Assembly: GCA_020796225.1 (NCBI GenBank)
Contig: CM036759.1
Location: 62,094,590 to 62,158,589 of the forward strand
Reading direction: 5' to 3'
DNA length: 64,000 nucleotides
DNA from: Arion vulgaris
Lineage: Eukaryota; Mollusca; Gastropoda; Stylommatophora; Arionidae
Shown: piece after piece, positions 22,616 to 31,789 of the stretch
Layout: every line of letters begins with the position of its first letter
Numbering within the stretch: position 1 is the stretch's first letter
Notes under the pieces: model-generated
Databases searched by the model: none
What the model saw: the letters and a program-made list of their open reading frames with translations, nothing else
Told to the model about the DNA's origin: nothing
Program-made: the position numbers and the translations under genes

Positions 22616-23155
22616 TGAAGTTTTGAATAAATACAAAACAGAAGTTTCACAAAATTATTAATTAGTCGTGAAAACTAACGTGCGAAAGAGTAAATAATAA
22701 TTTGAATAACGCGTGTTTTGATGCCTTTATCAACAACGCGGAAGTGACCGTTCTATAGCACGGTTGCCAGATTAAAATGTTGATTTTCAGAAAGACAGTT
22801 GTTGAAAAAGCCAAAACAAATTTACAACATTTTTCATACTGAAATCACGTTGATGTCTCTAGATTCAGCTTCATTACGACAATCCTCATGTAACCAGTGT
22901 ACCATACAACTTGTCAATATAAAGTCGTCGTATTTGAACGTTGGCATCTATTCTGATTCTCAGAAAAAGCAAACAAGAATATGCAGTTACAATTTATTTA
23001 TTTCTTTTGCTTTAAACTGAAATTAAAAGAGTGCATTGTTATGTTTCTTGCTTTTGCTTGAAACTGGTTTCCACCTTTTCTGTTAATCCTCTTGAGATCG
23101 TTTAATGCATGATATTTAAGTAAACTGGACTGTCGTAAATACATTTTCCCTAAAT
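22616..23155. other. 5' flank of calpain, no feature called
   Basis: AT-rich sequence upstream of the calpain start. I see no convincing TATA/initiator arrangement, so no promoter is called. The only longer open frame (22799-23020, plus) has no recognisable motif. Confidence 0.4.
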
Positions 23156-23287
23156 TAAATTATTTTCTCTCGTATTCTTCTTCTCTACAATCCTGATTTG
23201 CCTTACAGTTTCAGAATAAGAAGAGATTTATATATAGAACATGCTTTTGTGTGCGTTTAATAAATAGTGTTTTTTATTGTCTCTATT

Positions 23288-23479
23288 TTTTTCCCCGATC
23301 TAGAAGCAATTGAGATTTCAGCTCGTCGACTCGGTACCATGGACATCGTAACCCTTCGGTTTGGTGCCACGAATACCGTAGATCTGGAGAACCTGTGGCT
23401 TTTTCTGCCAGCCCGTGGAATTGAACCCGCACTCACAGAGGGTTTGTCACCCGTCGACGAACACGCTGGGCAGGCGGGC
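23288..23479 (-). mobile_element. S5 SINE (192 bp) with 12-bp TSD
   Basis: On the minus strand the 5' head reads gcccgcctgcccagcgtg, followed by gtgcgggttcaattcc (a good polymerase III B box) and cacgggc, which can pair with the 5' gcccg like an acceptor stem. The body holds two related copies of a cgtggcaccgagccgaag-type segment, and the 3' end is an A-rich tail (complement of 23285-23296). Flanked by attgtctctatt at 23276-23287 and 23480-23491. A sister copy lies at 35966-36170. Confidence 0.82.
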
Positions 23480-23574
23480 ATTGTCTCTATTAATTCTTAG
23501 GTCCACCTTTTTCGTAGACGACCTTTTACTTTGTATCCATTGTATCGGAGTAGCCTTGCTTTTTGAGACGCACT

Positions 23575-23882
23575 TCTTCTTCTTCTTCTTCTTTTGTCGT
23601 CACACTGCTACCGGGTTGTTGCCCAGTGTCGTGGTTTTCTGTTTTTGTCTTGCGCTGTTCTGGTGGCTTGTGTGATTGTTATCTTTGCTCTTTCACAGGA
23701 TGCTGCCACGCCATCTAACCATCTTTTCCGTGGTCTTCCTCTTGCCTTCTTTCCCGATGTTCTGTTGTAGAAGACTCTGTATACTGTGGAGTTTGGATGC
23801 ATTCTTATTAAGTGGCCAAACCACTTCATTCTTTGTTTATCTATATAATTCAAGCACGGTTTTGTGCCAACTTTCTTTCTTA
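23575..23882 (-). mobile_element. LINE-A 3' fragment with 11-bp TSD
   Basis: The 308-bp minus-strand fragment has a GAA-repeat tail (complement of 23575-23592) and encodes LNYIDKQRMKWFGHLIRMHP, FYNRTSGKKARGRPRKRWLD and ARTAQDKNRKPRHWATTR with an open frame in this section. Flanked by tgagacgcact at 23564-23574 and 23883-23893. 5'-truncated. Confidence 0.9.
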
Positions 23883-24204
23883 TGAGACGCACTGTCTGTA
23901 GTAATTTGCTTATGGGGTTAAATCAATTAATTTGCTGTTTCTTGATGAAGTTCAGTACTGATGTTATACACACTTTTTTTTTCTTGATGTTTTCATTTCT
24001 AAACTTTGAAATTCTCAGACACTTCATCTCTGTCCTGAATAGTTTCGCTCTATCATTTGATATCAGCGTCCAGGTTTGGCACTAATAGCGTAATGTTTGA
24101 AGCAGGATTGTGTTGTACAATGCCCTTTTAGTGTTCGTAGAGACAAACTTGCACTTTTAAATTGTCCTGTGATCTTTGAAATTATTATTGGCCCAGAAAT
24201 TTCT

Positions 24205-24382
24205 TTTTGTAACTTGACTTTTTGTAACTTGACTTTTAGTAACTTGACTTTTTGTAACTTGACTTTTAGTAACTTGACTTTTTGTAACTTAACTTTTTGT
24301 AACTTGACTTTTTGTAACTTAACTTTTTGTAACTTGACTTTTTGTAACTTAACTTTTTGTAACTTGACTTTTTGTAACTTAA
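24205..24382. repeat. 15-bp minisatellite
   Basis: About twelve units of tttttgtaacttgac. A multiple of three, so both strands stay open (NLTFC and LQKVK repeats). No sign of translation beyond that. Confidence 0.95.
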
Positions 24383-24957
24383 AGCTTGATCTAAAATTCA
24401 TAATATTTTTTTTATTTTATACTTGCGGTGATTAGTGAGGATCACCATGACATCACTCCGGACAGGTCCATAAGTCTTCAGTTCTTCTACCCAATATCTT
24501 TACCAGCGTATAACAAAAGTGTTTGGTAGTTCTCATTTTCACTCTAATCTTTTTTATGCTGGATAAGTTGTTGATTTATAAATGTTTACACTATATGAAC
24601 TGCTTCTCTTAAGGTATTGATGATGCCTGCATTATCCATTGACTGTCCTTCCTTGACAACTGATGTATCAGCCATGTGATATGCACGCTATAGACGAGCG
24701 TCTGTAGCTGTAATTGTTATTATTATTATTTTGTGGAAAAATGCTACAATCTTTTTAGAATTTAATGCCTACATTAAACAGATAAATATTATTTTCCCGC
24801 GCCTTCATATTATAGTGCAAATCTGAAGTGTCTCTGCTGTAAGAATAATTCTTCGTACAGTCCATGATGATCAGCTTTGGTTTGTTGAAAAATGATGCTT
24901 ATTCTATCCGATACCTTTATCGCAAACACAGAAAACATGTGTTTTGTGTGTCTACTA
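24383..24957. other. No recognisable feature
   Basis: AT-rich sequence with a short TTA/ATT microsatellite near 24713-24731. Nothing further seen. Confidence 0.4.
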
Positions 24958-25085
24958 GATTGATTAATTTATAGGACCATCATCATTGCACTTTGTTGAG
25001 TAACCAGGTGTGCTAGGATTTCTTTCTTACACAGGAAGATCTCAGCGACAATTCACGAACTCCGTAGCACCAACGAGGGTATAAT
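24958..25085 (+). repeat. S3 interspersed repeat, short copy
   Basis: gattgattaatttataggac, catcatcattgcactttg, cacaggaagatctcagcgac and gaactccgtagcaccaacga match 17465-17580 and 57144-57265. Confidence 0.7.
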
Positions 25086-25565
25086 ATAAATATGTTAACA
25101 TTCTTGTTTTAAACTGTGTGTCACACTTTGAGTGAGCGAGTTCAGTAGGAATGAAATAAATCGTTAGCTCTTCCCAGTTCATAAAAATATTAATCAATAA
25201 TCTCTTCACGAACAGGCCAAAGAATGGGTGTCAGTTTTTCAAAGGAAAATAAAATTGAGCAGTTTCTGTTTATTTCAATTTCGTAAATATATTTATCCCT
25301 CTTAACTGTTCTGTGAAAGTTTCTGATCTTATTTCACGTAGGCAAAACTGTACAAGTATGCGAGCAAAATCCAATATTTAATGCAATTTTGAAAGGGAAA
25401 GCATTTGTAAATGCTATTCTATGAGAAGGTTATGTATTGTTTGTCCAACTATGGCCTTCTTTATATTATGAGATAATACTAAGAAGACCGTGGTCCAACT
25501 AAATTAAAAACGGCAGAATAGAGCTAAGTAAAAATATTTTAAAATTTGGCTTTTAATAAGCCAAT

Positions 25566-25784
25566 ATGGCAACCTGTTCTGTAGCAGAGGATGTGGCGTG
25601 GATCGATACCATCTCTGTAGCGGACGACTCTTACTTCTATCAATTCTGGTTAAACAAGAAATTAAGTCTAAATAAGAATGTAGAAGAAAAAGAAATGTCT
25701 TTATGTATATATTTTTTCTGTCAGGACAACACGCCCAAATATAACTATAAATATTCTGACATACAGTATCGTATCACACGATAA
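25566..25784 (+). other. Short open frame with upstream ATG, unassigned
   Basis: Opens at an ATG (gccaatATGGCAACC) and runs MATCSVAEDVAWIDTISVAD then DSYFYQFWLNKKLSL before becoming low-complexity. Codon composition in the first 35 residues looks less AT-biased than the surroundings. It could be a first exon of an unknown gene or chance; no donor I trust and no family recognised. Confidence 0.2.
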
Positions 25785-25959
25785 TGCAATTCTTATTTCA
25801 ATATCTATAACTTGTTACATAGCTAGGAGATGGTTCACACATTTATGACATCAATCATCGCAAGGTACAAGTTAGTCTTGTCACAGGCTTGTCTAATTCA
25901 ATGGAGGTGACACATGCATGGGTGTTAGCGTAAATTTTTCAAGGAAATGCTATTCGTTT

Positions 25960-27715
25960 TTTGCTCGTAGTATTTAATGAACATCGGGATATAATGGAGT
26001 ACACAGAACACGTAATCACAAAGTACTGTAGTTTTACAAATTACAAAAACAATGACAAAATACAACAGCGTTTCGACCGACAAGGCCTTTATCAAGCAAA
26101 CGAACAACAAGAGTGACAAATAAAAACCAAAACATATGGACGACTACATACAAACGTTTCTAATGAAAATCTGGGAATAAAAACGAATAACGAAATAAAT
26201 GTAACACAAAAATACACATACAAACTGGAAGAGAAACAGTGAAAAATCTAGTAAATATATAACTTGAATACATGCAACATATACCCATATAGATTGCAAG
26301 GCATGGGAAGAGAAAGTACTAAGAAACATATGAATGTAATACGTTGAGCCCACGTGATCGCAAGGTACCATACAACGAAATCAACCGATTCTCCAGAGCA
26401 AATAGACTGCGATCATCCGAGGAACATGATCGAATGGCTGTGACCTGGACATCGTGAACTCCTAAATGGCCAGTATAATTGAAATGGGTGGCTACAGAGG
26501 TCACAGAGCATTGGCGTATGTCGCGCAAGTGTTGGGCGAATCAGTCACTGAGCCTCTCGCCTGTCTCGCCGATATAAGCCTTGTTACATCGCTTACAGAT
26601 AATGGCATAGATAAGATTATGGGACTCGCATGTGAAACCATCGTCAATAACAAACGTGGCTAAAGGAAAAGATACAGTACGCGTCTGTATTACATAAGCA
26701 CACGTGTTGCAACGCCGACGGCCACACTGGACAGTGCCAAAATGAGTCTGGATATTAGACTTAAGGCGACTGTGTACCAACATATCCTTAAGACTTCTGT
26801 CCCGTCTGTAAGCCACCAAAGGATAGTTGGAGAAGACAGAACGTGTCTCAGGATCTGACCTAAGGATAGACAGATGACGGAATAAAACTTTTTTCACCAG
26901 TGAACTATGGGGTGGAAAGTTAAGATAAGTTTTACTCTGTCAGAGTTAGTAGTCCTATGCTGGCTGGTAAGGGCCTGCTGGCGAGTGATTTTCTGAACTC
27001 GATGCATAGCCGATGCAAGCACCTTCTCCGGATATAGGCGCCTGCGGAAGAAATCAAGCATCTCGTGAGCTCTCTCAAGGAAATCATCGTCCTCGCTACA
27101 AAGGCGACGAAGGCGCAAGAGTTGCGAGAATGGCAAAGAGTCACGACAAGCCTGGGGATGGGAAGAAGTATAAAGGAGAAAGCTATGTGCATCAGTAGGC
27201 TTGTAATATACTGATGTAGTGATAGTGGATAGGTATATGGTGATAGTAATGTCAAGATAGTTGACACACGTAGTGGAGATGTGAGAAGTAAAACGAATAG
27301 AAGGGTTGAAAACATTAATGAAATTTATGAAATCGGCTTCAGGCATATCAGTAATGCCAATACAGTCACCAATGCAATGTATCTGTGATAGACAGACGGA
27401 AGGGGGCCATCATATGTAGTCCATACTAGGTGTTCAAGATAACCCATGAATAGACAAGCATAACTAGGTCCCATTTTAGTACCCATGGCAACCCCACTGA
27501 TCTGCTCAAAGAATTGGTCATTAAACTGAAAGGAGTTGAGAGTGAGAACTAGTTCCGCAAGACGAAGGAGAGCAGAAGTTGACACAAGTGGATTAGTTCT
27601 CCTATTGAGAAAGAAGCTTTCTGCTTGCTCTTGCTCTACGGAACACATCTCCGAATTCCTTAATCCCATAGTCACCACACTCCCTTCATTTTGAAAGATA
27701 CGAACCACGCTTTGT
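25960..27715 (-). mobile_element. Penelope-like element, 5'-truncated, reverse transcriptase plus GIY-YIG endonuclease
   Basis: Penelope-like elements encode a telomerase-related reverse transcriptase followed by a GIY-YIG nuclease. Minus-strand order: FFLNRRTNPLVSTSALL, FNDQFFEQISGVAMGTKMGP SYA (motif 4/B-like), the catalytic region at 27361-27385, then MPEADFINFI, VNYLDITITI, VYYKPTDAHS, then RSLKDMLVHSRLKS, a Cys cluster (CGRRRCNTCAYV), NLIYAIICKRCNKAYIGETG and, after a stop, HLRDIRQCS, ENRLISLYG. Damage: the catalytic Y-I-D-D-C position is disrupted by a 5-bp duplication (caatg twice at 27370-27379) and an Asp-to-Gly change, there is a shift near 26910, and a TGA at 26541-26543 sits where the family has Arg (CGA). 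The copy is dead. Confidence 0.9.
26069..26099 (-). ncRNA. Hammerhead-like hairpin, copy 1 (Penelope terminus)
   Basis: On the minus strand: cttgataaaggcc, a loop ttgtc, then ggtcgaaacg. The stem GGCC/GGTC is followed by GAAAC as in hammerhead ribozymes, whose conserved core is CUGAUGA...GAAA. Here the core reads UUGAUAA plus one extra A. Several Penelope-like elements are known to carry hammerheads in their terminal repeats. Activity is doubtful given the core changes. Confidence 0.4.
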
Positions 27716-27719
27716 CTGT

Positions 27720-28130
27720 CTTTTCTTCCATTGAGTTGCTACCGAGAGAACCTACCGTCTCTTCCTCCTTGATGTGTGCTCATTGTACACTTCTATACCT
27801 CATCCTGACGGCCTTAAATCTCTCCAATTCTTTCTCAATAGGAGAACTAATCAGCTTGTGTCAACTTCTGCTTTCCTTATTTTGATTGAGATTGAGATTT
27901 TCCTTAGCTACGTTGGTATTTGGTCGTCCATTTGTGTTTCATTTTAATTTGTCACTCCTGTTTGTTCGTTTGCTTGATAAAGGCCTTGTTGGTCGAAACG
28001 ATGCTGTTTATCGTCACTGTTTATGTATTTTGTAAAACTATAGTACTTTGTTTGTACGTGTTTCACTATTTACCAAGTTTTACTGCAGTCTTCCCCTATT
28101 TCGATTTTTTAAAAAGCTGGGGTTGATTCG
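27720..28130 (+). mobile_element. Penelope-like fragment in opposite orientation
   Basis: About 27826-27880 on the plus strand encodes FFLNRRTNQLVSTSAFL, the same segment as at the 5' edge of the minus-strand copy. It then jumps to the 3' terminal sequence (27945-28130) with the hairpin, gtattttgtaaaactatagt and actgcagtcttcccc. The two copies thus lie head to head, and this one has lost its interior. Confidence 0.75.
27973..28017 (+). ncRNA. Hammerhead-like motif, copy 2, with possible stem III
   Basis: Plus strand: cttgataaaggcc, loop ttgtt, ggtc, gaa, then acgat pairing with atcgt across a 7-base loop, followed by C at 28014. That is the order core, stem II, GAA, stem III, UH cleavage site expected for a hammerhead. 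Deviations: UUGAUAA in place of CUGAUGA (the two changed positions, 3 and 8, normally pair and could form U-A), one extra A before stem II, and a weak stem I. Confidence 0.4.
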
Positions 28131-28369
28131 CAAAGTCCTGTAAAGGATATGCAACTAACTACTGTAATCCTATAGGCGCGTTCATTTCAGCGAGACAGTA
28201 CCCACCTGTTATATTACAGAAGGATCATAATTTATATCTATCACTCTTCAATGATCTGCCTTTAATAAGTTTGAGACTAACTTTAATAATAGCACATTTA
28301 TTATTATTATGTTTATTGCTATTGATTAACTATGAGAAATATGTATTATCATATAAAGGAAGATTGCAG

Positions 28370-28800
28370 TAAAACTATAAAAAAAGGCGAGACACGTAAA
28401 AACAAAGTACTTTAGTTTTACAAAATACAAAAACAATAACAATACACATCAACGTTTCGACCAAAAGGCCTTTATCAAGCAAAGATTACAAGAGAGGTGA
28501 AGAATTTCACCTCTTGCACAACACATAACATGTAGAGTCAAACAACAAGTTTCTAACGGCTAATAAAATGAAAATATGTGACTAAAAACGAATAACGAAA
28601 TAAATGCAAAAATTATAAGTGGAAAGAAAAGAAGATAAACAATACAAATCAAATATATATATATATAAAATCTATATTTCAATTAACATACACACATATA
28701 GAATATGGAGCAAGAGAACAGACAGTATAGCATAGGGATGTAGTGAGTTGAGTCCATGAGGTCGCAAGGTACTATATACAATTATGAGAAATGTACAAAC
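28370..28800 (-). mobile_element. Penelope-like 3' fragment
   Basis: Shares with 26041-26380 the hairpin (28452-28481), acgaataacgaaataaatg, and further on catatagaatatggagc / gagttgagtccatgaggtcg text. This is the 3' end of a third, strongly 5'-truncated copy. The loop of its hairpin is TTTT with the stem kept. Confidence 0.7.
28452..28481 (-). ncRNA. Hammerhead-like hairpin, copy 3
   Basis: Minus strand: cttgataaaggcc, tttt, ggtcgaaacg. The loop differs in length and sequence from copies 1 and 2 while the GGCC/GGTC stem and GAAAC are unchanged. No stem III comparable to copy 2. Confidence 0.35.
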
Positions 28801-28879
28801 ACAGATGAAGATGTGTTGTGTGTAATGCAAGATTCCATGTGGATGCTACTCATGATTGATATAAGGTCACAAGTGAAGA

Positions 28880-29045
28880 TTACATTTTATCGTCCGTCTC
28901 CGATAGGACTAGGAACTCGATCTCATCTACACTGAGATCAGAGATCTCTGGAAAAATAACCCGATCGCTCCACGAGGAAGCGAACCGAGGCCCTTTTGGA
29001 ACGAGAGGCGAGCACCGAACCTCTACGCCACATGACCCACATTTA
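28880..29045 (-). mobile_element. S2 SINE, tRNA-like head
   Basis: On the minus strand: tggcgtagaggttcggtgct (A-box-like), then ctcggttcgcttcc (B-box-like), then a body cctcgtggagcgatcgggtt with agatgagatcgagttcctag and an end near cggagacggacgataaaa. Body relatives at 17780-17870 and 57420-57520. Confidence 0.65.
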
Positions 29046-29082
29046 GAATTAGTACGGTCCATGACACTAGGGTTGAGATCCG

Positions 29083-29350
29083 CGGTAGCGTAGTTGTTAG
29101 TGAACTCGCTTCTCAAGGCTGGTGGTCTGGGTTCAGTTCCCGCAAAGCGCGTGGAATTTATCCCGACCGCGACGGCTCTCAGGTCGACCCAGCCTCAACT
29201 GGGTACCAGACATGCTCTGGGAAAGTAAAGGCGGCCGGCGTGATGCTGACCACATCACCCATCGTGTGCCGACGGTCAATGAAAATACAGGCCTAACACT
29301 GTATTGACCTATATACCACGAGGTATGAAAGGGTTCCTTTACTTTACTTT
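29083..29350 (+). mobile_element. S4 SINE, tRNA-derived head
   Basis: Plus strand: cgcggtagcgtagttgttag (A box), ctgggttcagttcccgc (B box) spaced as in a tRNA, then a GC-rich body (ttatcccgaccgcgacggct, aaaggcggccggcgtgatgc) and a T-rich end (cctttactttactttttt). The body is unlike S2 and S5. Probably the youngest-looking SINE here, since both boxes are intact. Confidence 0.75.
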
Positions 29351-29561
29351 TTTAATGATACTAGGGGACAAGAAAATGTGAAACTATTAGATTGCTTGTC
29401 GGGCATTGTATGTTGTTTACAGATGTCGCAAGACTTGTTGGTGCAGGTGTATATGACATTTAATCAATAGAGTATCGAATTGCGAGTAGATTTCATTGAA
29501 ATTAAATATCGATAATAGACAATAAATTAAAAAAAACTAAAATTAAATTAACGTCAAAATA

Positions 29562-29831
29562 CAGGGTGTTCAAGATAAAAGCAGCCTTATTGACAAATCA
29601 AAAGTTACCAGGTACGCATTGCGTTTTGTATATTTACTATTTAAACCGGTTCTGACAAGCTCGTCCTTTCATCACATTTGTTCATCGCCCCTTCCTGAAC
29701 CATAACTACACACAATCACAAAAAGATTCCCTCACTTGACCTATACTACGCCATAATTGAACCTTCTCATTTTCATAAATATATGCCAGACTCGCTCCCT
29801 TGACGAGGCTGCTTTTATCTTGAACACCCTG
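29562..29831. mobile_element. MITE, 270 bp, with 26-bp perfect terminal inverted repeats
   Basis: Both ends read inward as cagggtgttcaagataaaag and continue for six more identical bases. TA dinucleotides flank it at 29560-29561 and 29832-29833, as for Tc1/mariner-type insertions. The interior has no open frame. Perfect ends imply recent movement by a transposase encoded elsewhere. Confidence 0.93.
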
Positions 29832-29964
29832 TATATATTTGGCTTGTCCTTGTCATATTTTCATTTCATTTGTTCATGTTTAGTATGTCGTGTTTGAGAA
29901 AGATAATGTAATCGAAATATCGATTCTGCGTGATGTTAAATTGTCGAAAACTGCCGTAATCTCA

Positions 29965-30290
29965 TCATCATCATCAGGTGCCGTGTCGGCTGGCGTTGAC
30001 GAACATGAATCTCCACAAACCTCTGTCTCTGGTGTTTACTGTCATCTCAGATGTTGACGCTCGTCCGTGCCATGATGTCAGGCTGTCTAAAATTTGCTCT
30101 TTCTGTCTTCCTCTCTTTCGTCTCCCTTCGATTTTGCCGGTTGTTGCCATGTGTTCTAAACCTCCCTTTCTCATCACACGCCCGAAAAATGATGACTGCC
30201 TCTTTCTTATATTGATAACAAGTTTTCTCTGTGTCTCGACCTCATTCAACACCTCCACATTAGTCATTATATCTTTAATCTAGCTTTGCG
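29965..30290 (-). pseudogene. LINE-F 3' end with GAT-repeat tail
   Basis: Minus strand: MTNVEVLNEVETQRKLVINI, SSFFGRVMRKGGLEHMATTG, KIEGRRKRGRQKEQILDSLT, then RDRGLWRFMFVNASRHGT followed by a tail of TGA/GAT repeats (complement of 29965-29977). This is the end of the ORF in an open frame; the 5' part is missing. Confidence 0.85.
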
Positions 30291-30649
30291 TTTATCCATG
30301 GCGATCGATATATGGTAATGAATAGAAGAAACGATTTTCTCGTGGGCCCACGAATCCACTAATTGTTCTGAATGAACAAGAAATGAGGTTTAGCAGAAGA
30401 AAGACATATAATTGATTGAGAATTAACCAAATGTCGATAAATAAATTGACAGATTATATATTTTCTCCTCTGCATCGTTTTGAGATATATTACATTCACA
30501 ATAACAGCAGGTATTAATGATATTGTTATATTTTCTTGATACTGTCCACAAGTTGTTCTTTCTTCTCTCACTTTCCCATGTATCTTTATTTATGGCTTTT
30601 ACACACACATGTTTAAGTAGCAGACGTTTTAGTAGATCCTTTCCTTTCT
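30291..30649. other. No recognisable feature
   Basis: AT-rich, no repeat or domain recognised. Confidence 0.4.
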
Positions 30650-30800
30650 CCTTTCTTTCTATCGTTCGTTCGCTTGAAATAATGTCTATATATTCAATGT
30701 TGTCTCTTGTATAAACTTCACTCAGCTCACACAGAGGTCCGTGTAGTTTTCAGTCGCAGTATTGTTTCATTAGGCCAATGAGTTTACCACAGTATATTGT
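30650..30800 (-). pseudogene. LINE-E C-terminal scrap
   Basis: The minus-strand equivalent of KLHGPLCELSEVYT followed by a decayed stretch, the same ending as at 14700-14770. Confidence 0.5.
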
Positions 30801-30864
30801 ATTCAGGAAATATTCTTGCCAAATATAATAGCAGATCAAGAGCTTTTTAAAACGAACAAACTGT

Positions 30865-31131
30865 GCATCCCTGGAGACAATCATTAAAAGATGAAGATGG
30901 AGGGAGATTGGTACGTAAGTAGGGGCATTGGTTAGGGCAGTTCTTCGATGGACAGCGGGTAGGAAAAGAAGGCATGGATGCCCAAAGGAAATATGGAGAA
31001 GAACTGCGGAAAGAGTGTTGAAATGTTGTGGCCTGACATTGAAAACAATTCATAGAAAAACGCAAGAACGAAAGAAATGGAAATCCCTTGTGGAAGTCAT
31101 ATGTGTCAAACAGCAAACGAAGAGGACATAG
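30865..31131 (+). pseudogene. LINE C-terminal fragment
   Basis: Plus strand: VLRWTAGRKRRHGCPKEIWR, RTAERVLKCCGLTLKTIHRK, then ERKKWKSLVEVICVKQQTKR and a stop. The layout GRP.ETWRR...W..LV..IC is that of the usual C-terminal block of non-LTR retrotransposon proteins. The family differs from LINE-B in the linker. Confidence 0.75.
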
Positions 31132-31789
31132 CGAAATAGAGATTATATTCAGAGCATGCTTGAAGTATGTGTGTACAAGGGCGTTATACATACGCGTGTA
31201 CTTTCAATATAACTGTCTAGCTATTCTTCGCCCTATCTATCTAGTTGTACAAGGGTGTTAACCTGTGCTGCTACTCTTCTTCTGAAATCCTTACAAGACA
31301 CTTCTCCCTACTCAACAACATTAACACTATCCACACTATACTCGCTAACTATCACACTATAACATAGAATATAATTTCATTAAAACGTCCGTACAATATA
31401 TTTTAACTCTATGTGAGAATAAATCTAATGCTCAACTTTTATTTCATTTATTTACTTAATTCAATACAAAGTAACCCATACATCCAAAAATAATACAAGT
31501 ACTGAAATGATGTAAACTAACAATTAAAAACACATAGCAATGCACCTAACGATGTAAAATATATCTACTGATTAAAATTGTCAATCTCCACTAAGTAATA
31601 ACCACTACACGATTTTCAATTTTTTTTATAGAAATGTTCACTTTTCAACAGTACCTTGTTGTGTGACGTCCTTAGAAAAAACATTTGCGCCCAGTAGTCT
31701 GATTCTATTTTGTCTAGTCTATTTCTAATCTTGATGACTAATAAAGTTCTGGTTCTGTCTATAACCGCTGCTGGCATCCGTGACTATCT
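31132..31789. other. No recognisable feature
   Basis: AT-rich, with a short direct duplication (gtacaagggcgtta / gtacaagggtgtta near 31173 and 31247). Nothing else seen. Confidence 0.4.

Larger units (their letters stand above)
23160..24130 (-). mobile_element. LINE-H 3' region, host of two later insertions
   Basis: With the two insertions at 23288-23479 and 23575-23882 removed, the minus strand matches the LINE-H copy at 63290-63650. Shared blocks are caaacctgga / tcaaatgatagagcgaaact (AISAKPGR), the GAGATGAA..GTCT region, and the 3' end with gcgcacacaaaagc.tgttctat and ttattctgaaactgtaaggc. Frames are broken throughout. Confidence 0.75.

Noticed and set aside
24063..24435. Frames with KVKLQ / NLTFC repeats on both strands
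   Set aside because: Pure product of a 15-bp array; both strands are equally open, which argues against coding.
28880..29350. True tRNA genes
   Set aside because: A and B boxes are present, but no cloverleaf with a plausible anticodon arm and acceptor stem could be drawn; bodies continue as SINEs.
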